A stretch of 64,000 nt of DNA from Lentzea atacamensis (GCF_003269295.1 NZ_QLTT01000003.1:1-64000), one strand, 5' to 3'. Counted from the first letter of the stretch, positions 53,787 through 62,710 are shown. Program-made: numbers and translations. Notes: generated from the sequence alone by a model not told the origin.

Positions 53787-56192
53787 TCAGCCGATCGCCC
53801 GCTCTGCACCCCAGGCCGCGATGTCCTCCCGGCTCTGCAGACCCAGCTTCTCCCGCAACCGCTGCAACCGCGAGGCCACCGTCCGCACCGACACCCCGAG
53901 CCGGTTCGCGATCTGTTGATTCGTCAGCCCGGACGCCAACAGCGCGATCACCCGCCGCTCGTGGTCATCCAACGAGTCATGCGCCGCCTCGACCCGATCC
54001 AGCCACACCTCGTCCTGGATGAACGCCTCAGTCTCCGCAGCGGTCAACGGCGTAGCAGCAGCCTGCGCGCGCGCAACGGGCAATATAAGTCGTGCAGTCC
54101 GCATGGCCCCGGCGACCTTCTCCGCCCAGAACGGATCCGGCACCACCCCGACCGACCGTCGCAACGCCCGCCCGGTCGCCTCGAGTCGTAGCGCGCGCTC
54201 GGCCTGACCACGCATCAATGCCACGACGGCCAGCCCCTCCAAGGCGTCCGGTGCGGACAACGGGTTGATCCCGTCCATCCGCAACGCCTCCTGGAAGGCG
54301 TGCGTGGCCTCGTCCAGATCGCCCTGCACCAACGCCACGACACCGCGCATGTTCAAAGCCGAAGCGATACGCGCAGGCGCGCCTGACGCGCGCGAGATCG
54401 GCAGCGCCTTCATGACAGCCTTCTCGGCCCGTTCGTGCTTACCGAGAGACAACGCCGTACGTGCCAAGTCCACCAAACACGTCGCGCGGGCGAGAGGCTC
54501 ACCCAGCAGCTCGGCAACCCTCAGGCACTCGGTGGTGTTCTCGTCGGACGCCTCCCACTCGCCGGACGACTGCTGCACGGCCGCCAACGTGCTGCGGCAA
54601 CTCATCGCCAGCGCCGGATGCCCGAGCGAGCCCGCCAAGCGGGAGGCCTCGCCGGACAACTCGACCGCCTCGGCGCGGTCACCCTGCTCGGCGGCGAACC
54701 GGGCGGCGTGGTTCAGGGCGACGCACCGGTAGTCGTCCCGAGTGGACGGACGCCGCAACGCATCCCGCAGCAGCGCGCGGGCCTGCCCGAGCCGGCCGCG
54801 CCGGGCCGCGCAGTCGGCCAGTGCGGAAGTCAGCAGCAGCAACCGCTCATCCGCACGTTCTGCCGCCCACTCGACCGTCCCCAGCAGGCTGTCCACGTGG
54901 TTGTCGAGCTTGTCCTGCACCTCGAACGGCACCGACAGCGGCGCGGTGATCAGCACGTCCGACAGGTCGGTGAACCAGCGGGCCAAGGCCTCGAAGGCGA
55001 CATCCAGCTCGCCCGCCGCGACCAGCTTCTCCCGCGCGTGCAACCGAACCGTCTCCAGCTGCCGGAACCGGGTCGTGCCGGGCACCGCCGTCAGCAACGA
55101 CTTGGCCTGCAGCCGGGACAACACGTCCAGCACCGGTTCCGCCGACCGCTCGGAAGAACAGACCTCGGTGGCCGCGGCCAGATCGAAGCCACCGTCGAAG
55201 ACGGACAGCCGCCGCAACGCGAACTGCTCGTCGGGCTCCAGGAGCTGATAGCTCCAGTCGATCGCCTCGCGCAGCGACCGCTGGCGTGAAGGCGACTTCC
55301 GGCACCCCAGCGTCAGCAGTTCGAGCGGCTCGTCCATCCGGTCGCAGATGTCGGCGACGGGCAGCAACTGCACCCACCGGGCCGCCAGCTCGATCGCGAG
55401 CGGCATGCCCTCCAGCCGCGCACACAGCAGGGCGACCGCGGCGGTGTTCGAAGGGGTCAACCGGAAGTCGGGCTTGCGCTCGCGGGCCCGGTCGACGAAC
55501 AGCTTCACCGCCTCCGAGCGCGGTGCCGCCGTCGTGACGAGGTCTCGGTCGGTGGAAGGAACCGGCAAGCCCTCGACCTGGAAGCTCACCTCGCCGGTGA
55601 TCCACAGCGCCTCGCGGGAGGTCGCCAGCACACGCACGCCGGGGCAGCGGTTCAGCAACAGGTCGGCGAGTTCGGCGCACGTGTCGAGAAGGTGTTCGCA
55701 GTTGTCGAGAACCACGACCACCTTCATGTTCACGAGCGTTTCCAGGATCGTGTCGCGCAACGGCTCGTCGCCCTGTTCGACGCCCAGCGCCACAGCGACC
55801 GCCGGCATGACGTCCTGAGGCGAACGAACCTCACCGAGTTCGACGAGGAGAACCCGGTCCGTGCGCCCGCGCCGCAACCGGCCGGCGGCCTCCAGCGCGA
55901 GCCGCGTCTTACCCGCACCCGCACTGCCCAGGAGCGTAACGAGACGGTGCCTGCGCATCAGCTGGTCGAGCTTCGAGAGCTCCTGCTGGCGGCCGATGAA
56001 CGTGTCGCGTGCCGCGGGCAGGTTCGAGAGCACGCGCAGGTTCTGCCTGCTCACCGGCGCCACCACGGGAACCGCGGCGCGGCGGCGATAGGCCCTTTGG
56101 CGGCAGGCGTTGGAGCAGTAGGACCTGCGCTGCTCGGAGGTGGAGGGAGGCAGCGTGCCGGCGCACAGGGCACAACGTCCGGTGCTGGTCAT
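53787..56192 (-). CDS. STAND-type ATPase regulator with N-terminal zinc finger and C-terminal LuxR HTH
   Basis: 801 residues. The N-terminal Cys-4 finger is C7-x-x-C10 and C26-x-x-x-C30 (YCSNACRQRAYRRR). The NTPase shows TFIGRQQELSKLDQLM, Walker A LLGSAGAGKTRLA (88-97), Walker B VVVVLDNCEHL and LATSREAL. Helical repeat segments (about 400-730) may bind an effector. The LuxR HTH is LDDHERRVIALLASGLTNQQIA near the C terminus. Such large ATP-binding activators resemble the AfsR/MalT group. It may act on the chitinase downstream or on the divergent response-regulator gene; the sequence does not decide. Confidence 0.9.
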   Translation of the reverse strand: MTSTGRCALCAGTLPPSTSEQRRSYCSNACRQRAYRRRAAVPVVAPVSRQNLRVLSNLPAARDTFIGRQQELSKLDQLMRRHRLVTLLGSAGAGKTRLALEAAGRLRRGRTDRVLLVELGEVRSPQDVMPAVAVALGVEQGDEPLRDTILETLVNMKVVVVLDNCEHLLDTCAELADLLLNRCPGVRVLATSREALWITGEVSFQVEGLPVPSTDRDLVTTAAPRSEAVKLFVDRARERKPDFRLTPSNTAAVALLCARLEGMPLAIELAARWVQLLPVADICDRMDEPLELLTLGCRKSPSRQRSLREAIDWSYQLLEPDEQFALRRLSVFDGGFDLAAATEVCSSERSAEPVLDVLSRLQAKSLLTAVPGTTRFRQLETVRLHAREKLVAAGELDVAFEALARWFTDLSDVLITAPLSVPFEVQDKLDNHVDSLLGTVEWAAERADERLLLLTSALADCAARRGRLGQARALLRDALRRPSTRDDYRCVALNHAARFAAEQGDRAEAVELSGEASRLAGSLGHPALAMSCRSTLAAVQQSSGEWEASDENTTECLRVAELLGEPLARATCLVDLARTALSLGKHERAEKAVMKALPISRASGAPARIASALNMRGVVALVQGDLDEATHAFQEALRMDGINPLSAPDALEGLAVVALMRGQAERALRLEATGRALRRSVGVVPDPFWAEKVAGAMRTARLILPVARAQAAATPLTAAETEAFIQDEVWLDRVEAAHDSLDDHERRVIALLASGLTNQQIANRLGVSVRTVASRLQRLREKLGLQSREDIAAWGAERAIG

Positions 56193-56249
56193 GAAGTCCT
56201 CTCCTCCAGCCGTAACGGCAGGCCGTTGCCGTCTCGGGCCGACAAAGAC

Positions 56250-56272
56250 GCAGGTCGAGCATGGTGACCTGC
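56250..56272. promoter_or_regulatory. Dyad GCAGGTC-N9-GACCTGC between divergent regulators
   Basis: Perfect 7-base arms in the 204-base gap between the STAND regulator and the orphan response regulator, 58 bases before the STAND start. The half site GCAGGTCACC recurs once at 57168, upstream of alkA. It may be an operator for one of the two regulators. Confidence 0.45.
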
Positions 56273-56396
56273 CGGGTGCAACCCGTTACACCTCTGTGTG
56301 CGCGAGACGGTTCGCAACGTGCTCGTTATGCCTGCCTTCCTGAGATCCTCGTTCGGGAACAAACTGGCGACTGGTCCGGTCTGACAGGGAGTGCGC

Positions 56397-57110
56397 ATGA
56401 CGTTGACAACCAGCACCTCGTGGGCGAGCACAGGTCTGCAACTGGTGGACAAGCCGCGCACGATCACCGTGGGCATCGCCGACGACGAGGTTCTGATCCG
56501 CACCGGAGTCCGCGGTGTGCTGGAACGGTCCGGCAACGTCGCGGTGGTCGGCGAGGCCGGCGACGGCGGCGGTGCGGTCGAGCTCGCGCGGCGCCACCGC
56601 CCGCAGGTGTTGCTGATGGACGCGGCGATGCCGGGCATGGAAGGGCTCGGGGCGGTGCGCCTGGTGCGCAGGCACGTCCCGGGAACGCAGGTGATCATGC
56701 TGTGCACGCCGCAGACAGAGGAGCTGTTGTTCCCGGCGTTGCGGGCGGGCGCGGCGGGTTTCCTGTTCAAGAACGGCGAACCCGACGCTCTGGTGAACGC
56801 CGTGCGCGTGGTCGCCGCGGGAGAGGCGATCCTGTCGCCGTCCGCGACGCGTGCTCTGGTCGACCACTTCACGGGCGCCGACTCGGAACGCCGGGACGCC
56901 GCGCGCAGCCGCATCAGCCTGCTCACTCGGCGGGAGCAGGAGGTGCTGGTGTACCTGGCGCAGGGCATGGCGAACGCACGCATCGCAAGGCTCATGTACC
57001 TCTCAGAAGGGGCGATCAAGGCCCACGTCAGCCGACTGCTGACGAAACTGCGGTGCGACAACCGCGTCCAAGCCGCTCTCATCGCACGCGACGCCGCCCT
57101 TCCCTGCTGA
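56397..57110 (+). CDS. Orphan NarL-family response regulator
   Basis: 237 residues from ATG 56397 (GGGAG 7 bases before; GTG 56391 also in frame). The receiver is ITVGIADDEVLIRTG, LLMDAAMPGMEG (phospho-Asp) and GFLFKNGEP (Lys). In place of the usual LTTF the switch region is LCTPQTEE. The LuxR HTH reads LTRREQEVLVYLAQGMANARIA with LSEGAIKAHVSRLLTKL. About 20 extra N-terminal residues precede the receiver. No kinase gene is adjacent. It is divergent from the STAND regulator. Confidence 0.9.
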   Translation: MTLTTSTSWASTGLQLVDKPRTITVGIADDEVLIRTGVRGVLERSGNVAVVGEAGDGGGAVELARRHRPQVLLMDAAMPGMEGLGAVRLVRRHVPGTQVIMLCTPQTEELLFPALRAGAAGFLFKNGEPDALVNAVRVVAAGEAILSPSATRALVDHFTGADSERRDAARSRISLLTRREQEVLVYLAQGMANARIARLMYLSEGAIKAHVSRLLTKLRCDNRVQAALIARDAALPC

Positions 57111-57237
57111 AACCCGACACTGCAACGGCGCAGGAGTCAGACTAGCCAGGAGAGATCGCGTCGCGAAGCAGGTCACCCGGTTGGCCCCGTCCAATGTGAT
57201 GTCCTTTTTTCGCCAGCGTCTTGGTTGGAACGGCGTC

Positions 57238-58110
57238 ATGCTTGTGTGCATGCGCTTGGAAAGGTTCACGGAACGCTTGCCGTTCAAGGCACCTCTTTGC
57301 CCTGACAACCTTTTCGGTCACCTGATCGCCACCGCTGTTCCCGGTGTCGAGGAGTGGCGGGACGGCGTGTACCGGCGCTCCCTGCGGCTGCCTTTCGGTT
57401 GCGGGACAGCGGCTTTGCGGCCCTTGACCGATCACGTCGAGTGCACTGTGGAGCTGTCCGACGCGCGGGATTTGACTACTGCTCTAGACCTTTGCCGCTT
57501 CCTGCTCGACCTCGACGTCAATCCGGTCGAGGTGGACGACGCGTTGTCCACCGACCCCTTGTTGGCACAACTGGTGATGAGCGCACCTGGTCGCCGTGTG
57601 CCGCGCACGGTCGACGGCGCGGAGTTCGCCATCAGAGCCGTTCTGGGCCAGCAGGTCTCGACCAAGGCCGCGCGCACGCACGCAGCCCGTCTCGTGGCGC
57701 GTTACGGCACACCGGTGGGAGACCTGCGCCTGTTCCCGCTGGAGTTCGATCCCGCGGAACTCGCGATGCCCGAGTCCCGCCGCCGCACGATGGCCGCGTT
57801 GCTGGAGGCGCTGCAGTCCGGTTTGGACCTGTCGCCGCGAGCCGACAGAGGCGTTGCGCGCGAGTGGCTGGCCACGTTGCCCGGGTTCGGTCCGTGGACT
57901 GTGGAATCGATTGCAATGCGCGCGTTGGGGGATCCGGACGCGTTCCTGCCGACCGATCTCGGAATTCGGCTGGCGGCCAACGCGTTGGGCCTGCCGTCGA
58001 CGCCCGCGGCTCTGGTCAGGCGCTCGGAGGTGTGGCGACCGTGGCGGGCGTACGCGGTGCAGCACCTGTGGGCGACCGGCGATCACGAGGTGAACCGGAT
58101 CCCGGCCTGA
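57238..58110 (+). CDS. alkA: DNA-3-methyladenine glycosylase II (AlkA family)
   Basis: 290 residues from ATG 57238 (57250 or TTG 57181 also possible). The N-terminal domain LPFKAPLCPDNLFGHLIATAV-PGVEEW and RRSLRLPFGCG resembles the AlkA part of actinobacterial Ada-AlkA fusions, but no Ada domain precedes it. The HhH-GPD core has AIRAVLGQQVSTKAARTHAA, LPGFGPWTVESIAMRALG and FLPTDLGIR, with the catalytic Asp. It removes alkylated purines from DNA. The last 95 bases overlap the convergent kinase gene. Confidence 0.9.
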   Translation: MLVCMRLERFTERLPFKAPLCPDNLFGHLIATAVPGVEEWRDGVYRRSLRLPFGCGTAALRPLTDHVECTVELSDARDLTTALDLCRFLLDLDVNPVEVDDALSTDPLLAQLVMSAPGRRVPRTVDGAEFAIRAVLGQQVSTKAARTHAARLVARYGTPVGDLRLFPLEFDPAELAMPESRRRTMAALLEALQSGLDLSPRADRGVAREWLATLPGFGPWTVESIAMRALGDPDAFLPTDLGIRLAANALGLPSTPAALVRRSEVWRPWRAYAVQHLWATGDHEVNRIPA

Positions 58111-58966
58111 GCTGGACGCTCGCGTACATCGCCGCGGTGGAGGCGTTCTGCACGAAACCCGGCAGCGGCGGCGGGTTCTGCGCGAACCCTTGCAGGTCGG
58201 CGAATACGTCTCGCGCGGTCGCGGGCCGGTCGGCGGGCTCCTTGGCGAGCATCCGCTGCACGATCGGGTCGAGCGTGCTGCGCAACCGACGCGGCGGCTC
58301 CTTGACGTGCTTGTCGAACACCGCGTAGGCCGTCGGTCCGGTGAAGAGCTGTTCGCCGGTCAGCATCTCGTGCAGCACGCAGCCCAGCGCGTACAGGTCG
58401 CTGCGCGGTTCGGCGGTACCGCGCTGGATCTGTTCGGGTGCCATGTAGGACGGTGTGCCGAGGATCTGGCCGGCCCGGCTGAACGGCGCGACGTCGCTCT
58501 CCCGCAGCAGCGCGAGCCCGAAGTCCAGCACCTTCACCGCGCCGTCGGGGCACAGCATCAGGTTGGTGGGCTTGAGATCCCGGTGGCAGATGCCGTGTTC
58601 GTGGGCTTCGGTGAGGACCGCGGCGGCCTGCGCGGCGATGGTCGCCGCCCACGCTTCCGGCAGCGGGCCGAACTCCTGAACGAGGTCCGCGACCGTGACG
58701 CCGTCGACGAACTGCATGACCTGGAAGAGGCGCTGGTCGTAGGTGCCGAAGTCGTACAGCACGGGGACTCCGGGGTGCTCCAGCTTCGCGACGATCCTGG
58801 CTTCCCGCGCGAATCGTTGCCGTACCTCGTCATCACTGCCGGGGAGCCGCAGGAGCTTGACCGCGACGCGCCGATCCAGGCGCAGGTCCCGTCCCTCGTG
58901 CACGGCACCCATGCCTCCCCGCCCCAGCGGCAGGTCGTCGATCTCGTAGCGGTCGGCGATCAGCAC
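58016..58966 (-). CDS. Soluble Ser/Thr protein kinase (Hanks type)
   Basis: 316 residues, GTG start. Gly loop LGRGGMGAVHEG, VAVKLLR (Lys), HRDLKPTN catalytic loop, VLDFGLAL (DFG), GTPSYMAPEQ and SDLYALGCVLHEMLTG are all present, so it is predicted active. After the kinase domain come only about 50 Pro/Ala/Arg-rich residues; there is no TM helix or sensor domain. The tail overlaps alkA antisense by 95 bases. It starts 16 bases behind the DNA methylase gene, so both form an operon. The PP2C phosphatase is transcribed from the other side of the methylase. Confidence 0.93.
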   Translation of the reverse strand: MLIADRYEIDDLPLGRGGMGAVHEGRDLRLDRRVAVKLLRLPGSDDEVRQRFAREARIVAKLEHPGVPVLYDFGTYDQRLFQVMQFVDGVTVADLVQEFGPLPEAWAATIAAQAAAVLTEAHEHGICHRDLKPTNLMLCPDGAVKVLDFGLALLRESDVAPFSRAGQILGTPSYMAPEQIQRGTAEPRSDLYALGCVLHEMLTGEQLFTGPTAYAVFDKHVKEPPRRLRSTLDPIVQRMLAKEPADRPATARDVFADLQGFAQNPPPLPGFVQNASTAAMYASVQLRPGSGSPRDRRSPTGAAPRTPATVATPPSA

Positions 58967-58982
58967 GCGCGAAGCCTAACTC

Positions 58983-60365
58983 TCACGCCGGGCCGACCTG
59001 CCCGCCCAGCAGGCCCGCGTACCCGAGCCGGACGAGCCCCGCGGCCTCCTGCAGCCCGTCTTCGAGTGCCTTGAGCTGGGCGAACACCTGCCCGTACCGC
59101 CGCTGCCGCGCGATCGGCAGTGACGGCACCTGCGTCCGGCGCACGTCGAGGCGCGTAGATCCGGTGGGGGTGCGGGCGAACGCGGCGCGCAGCACGCCTT
59201 CGAGGAAGTCCGGGTCGACCTTGCCGGGGTCGATCTCGTACGTCGCGCCGGTGGGGGAGGTGACGACGTGCGTGCCGGGTGCGTTGCGCACCAGCTCGCC
59301 GATCGTCGTCATCGGCGGGGCGGACTGTTCCCGCAGCTCAGGAAGGCTGGGGATGGCGAACGCCGGTTGGGCGGCGAGATAGGCCGTGGCGTCGGTGCGG
59401 CTGCGGCGGGCGGGGCTGAGGTCGACGTCGTCGTCCAGCAGGTCGATGACCCGCGTGTTGGGTTCGACCGGACCCGGCTCCTCGAGGAGCGCGATGTGCT
59501 CGGGTGCCTTGCCCACCGGTTGCCGCAGGAGCCAGAGATCGCGGCCGGGCTGCACGGTGATCACCGCGCGGATCGCCCCCGCGCGCAACAGGTTCCCGCG
59601 GATCCGCTTGCCCGGCCGTCTGGACGCGGCGGCCGACGGCAACAGCACCGCCACCTGGCCGCCGGGCTTGGCGAGCGAGAGGCAGTGCTGCAGCCACGCC
59701 AGCTCCGGTTCTCCGCGCGGTGGCAGCCCGTAGGTCCAGCGGGCGTCTCCGATGAGCTCCTCGTGGCCCCACGTGCGGTCGTGCCACGGCGGATCGCAGA
59801 TCACCGCGTCGGCCTTCCGATCGACGCCGTTGTGCCGCAAGGAGTCGCCGGTGATGATCTCCGCCTCGGGCATCCGGCGGCGTGCGATGGCCGCAGAGAC
59901 CGGGTCGAGCTCCTGGCCGGTCTTGTGGCGTGCCTTCGAGGCTTTCAGCAGGCTTCCGGTGCCGCACGCCGGATCGGACACCGTGTCGCCGTCGGCCAGG
60001 CTGACGACGAGGTCGATGACCTCTGGCGGTGTCGGGTTCAGCAGCCGCGAGTGGGCTTCGAGGTAGCGCTCGTGCAGGAACTCGAAGGTCTCCGCGTCGG
60101 CCCCCACGCCGGCCAGCGCCTCGCCGAGCTTGAGGTCGTCAACGGTCCGCAGCTGGGTCCAGAGGCGTTCGGCCGGCGACACCCGGAACGGCTTGCCGTT
60201 GCGCCGCAGCCACGCCTCGACGTCGCGCAACAGGTACAACGGACTTGAGGCCGTCCCGCCCACCGGGGCGGGGAAGTCCTCGAACCGCCGCCGCCAGTTC
60301 GACACGGCCGCCCGCCCCACGTCGGCGAGGCGCGCGATGTCCCCGGCATTGACCGTCTCATCCAT
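58983..60365 (-). CDS. Adenine-specific DNA methylase with N-terminal HTH and HsdS-like tail
   Basis: 460 residues from ATG 60365 (GTG 60371 also in frame). An N-terminal HTH (IARLADVGRAAVSNWRRRF, then LYLLRDVEAWLRRNGK) precedes an HsdM-like core: LNPTPPEVIDLVVSLADG, SAM motif SDPACGTGSLLKAS, and VICDPPWHDRTWG, where DPPW stands for the usual NPPF/Y. The tail (about 335-460) has TTIGELVRNAPGTHVV and TQVPSLPIARQRRYGQV, which look like half of a type I specificity subunit. No HsdR or separate HsdS is near. It may be an orphan epigenetic methylase or part of a kinase-phosphatase-linked system. A dyad overlaps its promoter. Confidence 0.85.
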   Translation of the reverse strand: MDETVNAGDIARLADVGRAAVSNWRRRFEDFPAPVGGTASSPLYLLRDVEAWLRRNGKPFRVSPAERLWTQLRTVDDLKLGEALAGVGADAETFEFLHERYLEAHSRLLNPTPPEVIDLVVSLADGDTVSDPACGTGSLLKASKARHKTGQELDPVSAAIARRRMPEAEIITGDSLRHNGVDRKADAVICDPPWHDRTWGHEELIGDARWTYGLPPRGEPELAWLQHCLSLAKPGGQVAVLLPSAAASRRPGKRIRGNLLRAGAIRAVITVQPGRDLWLLRQPVGKAPEHIALLEEPGPVEPNTRVIDLLDDDVDLSPARRSRTDATAYLAAQPAFAIPSLPELREQSAPPMTTIGELVRNAPGTHVVTSPTGATYEIDPGKVDPDFLEGVLRAAFARTPTGSTRLDVRRTQVPSLPIARQRRYGQVFAQLKALEDGLQEAAGLVRLGYAGLLGGQVGPA

Positions 60366-60366
60366 G

Positions 60367-60401
60367 TTCACAACCGTATTGCTTGTGAAGTGAGTTCACA
60401 A
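60367..60401. promoter_or_regulatory. TTGTGAA/TTCACAA repeats in the methylase-PP2C divergent promoter
   Basis: TTGTGAA-gtgag-TTCACAA (60383-60401) is a perfect dyad with 7-base arms. A third half site, TTCACAA, lies at 60367-60373, 2 bases from the methylase ATG. The 52-base gap carries the promoters of both genes, so one factor, possibly the HTH of the methylase itself, could control both. Confidence 0.65.
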
Positions 60402-60417
60402 CTGGTCTACTGGATGT

Positions 60418-61113
60418 ATGACACACGAGCTGCGCACCGCCGTGGCGACCGATACCGGCCTCGTGCGTGAGCACAACGAGGACTCGGTCTACGTTCGCCC
60501 GGACCTGCAGGCCGTGGCCGACGGCATGGGCGGCCACGAGCACGGCGAGGTCGCGAGCGCCATCGCGGTGAACGTCCTCGCCGCGTGGCGGGGCGATCTC
60601 GGCCCCGCGGTGGCCGAGATCGCGCGCAGGCTCGACGCCGAGGCCCCGCAGGGCGCCGGCACCACGCTGACCGCGATGCGCTGGGAGGGCCTCGCGTTCC
60701 AGCTCGCGCACATCGGCGACTCCCGCGCGTACCTCTTGCGCGAAGGCGAACTGCGGCAGATCTCCCACGACCACACCATGGTCCAGGCGCTCGTCGACGC
60801 CGGCCGGATGACACCGGAAGAAGCTCTCGTGCACCCGCGGCGCGCGTACGTGCTGCGGGCGTTGCAGTCGGGCAACTCGCACGACCCGGACCTGTCGTGG
60901 CACCAGGCGCTGATCGGTGACCGGTACCTGTTGTGCAGCGACGGGTTGACGGACTACGCGCATCAGGAGGACATCCACGACATCCTGCTGTCCACTGAGG
61001 ACGGCACGGAAGCCGCCTGGCAGTTGATCGCGCTGGCCAACGAGAACGGCGGCCCGGACAACATCACGTGCGTGATCACGGACGTCGCGAAGAAGAAGTG
61101 GTGGCAGCGCTGA
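60418..61113 (+). CDS. PP2C-family protein phosphatase
   Basis: 231 residues, ATG start. Metal-binding motifs are in order: REHNEDSVYV, VADGMGGHEHGE, AHIGDSRAYLLR, LCSDGLTDY and NENGGPDNIT. Soluble, with no sensor domain or TM. It is the counterpart expected for the Ser/Thr kinase two genes away and shares the divergent promoter region with the methylase-kinase operon. Cytoplasmic phospho-Ser/Thr hydrolysis is predicted. Confidence 0.93.
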   Translation: MTHELRTAVATDTGLVREHNEDSVYVRPDLQAVADGMGGHEHGEVASAIAVNVLAAWRGDLGPAVAEIARRLDAEAPQGAGTTLTAMRWEGLAFQLAHIGDSRAYLLREGELRQISHDHTMVQALVDAGRMTPEEALVHPRRAYVLRALQSGNSHDPDLSWHQALIGDRYLLCSDGLTDYAHQEDIHDILLSTEDGTEAAWQLIALANENGGPDNITCVITDVAKKKWWQR

Positions 61114-61181
61114 CCGTGAACTCGTAACGGGGAACCTGCGAATAACGCGGTGAACAGCCCGTCACGACGAAAGGTCGGTCA

Positions 61182-61778
61182 TTGAGCTCACCGGGGGAGG
61201 ATGCCGACGATGCGACAGTCATCGAGGCATCGCTGCGAGACCCAGAGCGGTTCGCCGTCATCTTCGACCGGCACGGCCCGCACATCTGTCGATACCTGGA
61301 ACGCCGGCTGGGCCGGCAGGTCGCCGACGACCTGGTGGCGGAAACGTTCCTGACCGCTCTGGCCAAGCGGTGGCAGTACGACCTGAGCCGGCCGGACGCC
61401 CGGCCGTGGTTGTACGGGATCGCCACGAACCTCGTCAGCCGGCACTGGCGGGCCGAGGCGCGTGAGCTCAAGCTGCGTGACCGCGTGCCCGGCGAAGAGC
61501 CGGAAGCCGGGCACGCCGAGCGGGTCGCCGAGCAGGTCACCGCGCAGGCGATGGGCAAGCTGCTCGCCACGGCACTGGCCGGGCTCGCCGTCGCCGAACG
61601 CGATGTGCTGCTGCTGATCGCGTGGGAGGGCCTGGCCTACGACGAGGTCGCCGCCGCGCTCGACATCCCGGTGGGCACCGTCCGCTCCCGGCTCAACCGC
61701 GCTCGCCGGAAGGTGCAGCGCACGTTGCGCACCGCTGACGACATCGCGACTCCGGAGGAAGCCAACCACCATGGATGA
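61182..61778 (+). CDS. ECF-type RNA polymerase sigma factor
   Basis: 198 residues starting at TTG 61182, with AAAGG 8 bases before. Region 2 is FAVIFDRHGPHICRYLERRL and VAETFLTALAKRWQYD. Region 4 is LAVAERDVLLLIAWEGLAYDEVAAALDIPVGTVRSRLNRARRKV. It resembles the actinobacterial ECF group that is followed by a CU044_5270-type membrane protein, here starting 8 bases before its stop. Its promoter targets are unknown. Confidence 0.92.
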   Translation: MSSPGEDADDATVIEASLRDPERFAVIFDRHGPHICRYLERRLGRQVADDLVAETFLTALAKRWQYDLSRPDARPWLYGIATNLVSRHWRAEARELKLRDRVPGEEPEAGHAERVAEQVTAQAMGKLLATALAGLAVAERDVLLLIAWEGLAYDEVAAALDIPVGTVRSRLNRARRKVQRTLRTADDIATPEEANHHG

Positions 61779-62658
61779 GATCCAGCTGATCCGCAGCATG
61801 GTCGCGGAGACCGAACTGCCCAAGTCCGATGACCTCTCGCCCGTTCGCGAACGCCTGATCGCCGCAGCCCGTGCCGAGACCGGTCCGGCTGTCGCACGCC
61901 GCCGCGGTCGTCGCTTCACGCTCGTCGGCGCGGTCGGGATCGCCGCGGCGATCGCTGCCGTGGTCGTCCTGGCGCCGTTCGGCGGTCCGGCACCCAGTGC
62001 CGAGGCTGCCGGAGTGCTGCGCCGTGCGGCTGATGTCGTGCGCGGCCTGCAGGAGGCCGCACCACGAGCCGACCAGTTCGTGTACACGAAGACGGAGCAC
62101 CCCGACGGCGTCCGGGAAGCCTGGCAGTCGGTGGACGGCACGAGGGACGGCATGGTCCAGAACGACCCGTCGGAGGAGCCCGCCTGGCTGCCCGGCTGCC
62201 GCGACGGCAAGGCACAGGCCACCAAGGGCGGCAGGCCGGTTCCCGGCCGGTTCACCGACTGCACGCCGGAGCCCGCGTACCGCCCGGACATGCCCACCGA
62301 CGTCGCGGCCATGCTCGTGTTCCTCAACCGCAACGGCCTCGACGACCTGGACAGGTCCAGTGCGAACGACCGGCCGGTCAACGGTGAGGACGTGGCTTAC
62401 CTGCTCCGCGAGAACTACCTGTCGCCGCGGTCCAGGGCCGCGTTGTTCGAAGCCTTGGCTCTCGTCCCCGACCTCACGCTGGAGCAGGACGAACGGGATG
62501 CGGCGGGCCGTCGAGGAGTGAAGATCTCGTGGCCGGACACCGATGATCACGGGGGTGGTGACCTGATCCTCGATCTGGAGACCTACACCGTGCTCGGCAG
62601 CGAGGACACCGCCGTGCTGGCGAGGGGCGTCGTGGACCAGGTCGGTCAGCGGCCCTGA
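61771..62658 (+). CDS. CU044_5270-family membrane protein, partner of the sigma factor
   Basis: 295 residues. The ATG lies inside the sigma gene (8-base overlap). A cytoplasmic N-terminal part of about 48 residues (MDEIQLIRSMVAETELPKS to RRRGRR) is followed by one TM helix (FTLVGAVGIAAAIAAVVVLA) and an extracytoplasmic domain with GVLRRAADVVRGLQEAAPR, FVYTKTEHPDG and NRNGLDDLD. This is the pattern of the CU044_5270 family, commonly encoded behind ECF sigma factors. It may act as an anti-sigma or lipoprotein-like sensor. It lacks the ZAS zinc motif. Confidence 0.85.
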   Translation: MDEIQLIRSMVAETELPKSDDLSPVRERLIAAARAETGPAVARRRGRRFTLVGAVGIAAAIAAVVVLAPFGGPAPSAEAAGVLRRAADVVRGLQEAAPRADQFVYTKTEHPDGVREAWQSVDGTRDGMVQNDPSEEPAWLPGCRDGKAQATKGGRPVPGRFTDCTPEPAYRPDMPTDVAAMLVFLNRNGLDDLDRSSANDRPVNGEDVAYLLRENYLSPRSRAALFEALALVPDLTLEQDERDAAGRRGVKISWPDTDDHGGGDLILDLETYTVLGSEDTAVLARGVVDQVGQRP

Positions 62659-62665
62659 ATGGAAA

Positions 62666-62694
62666 CGGGCCCCGGCACGCCGTGCCGGGGCCCG
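62666..62694. terminator. Hairpin terminator behind the sigma operon
   Basis: CGGGCCCCGGCA-cgccg-TGCCGGGGCCCG, a perfect 12-bp stem starting 8 bases after the stop and 17 bases from the 3' end of the convergent peptidase gene. It serves both directions. Confidence 0.85.
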
Positions 62695-62710
62695 CAGCTC
62701 TACAGGGGTG

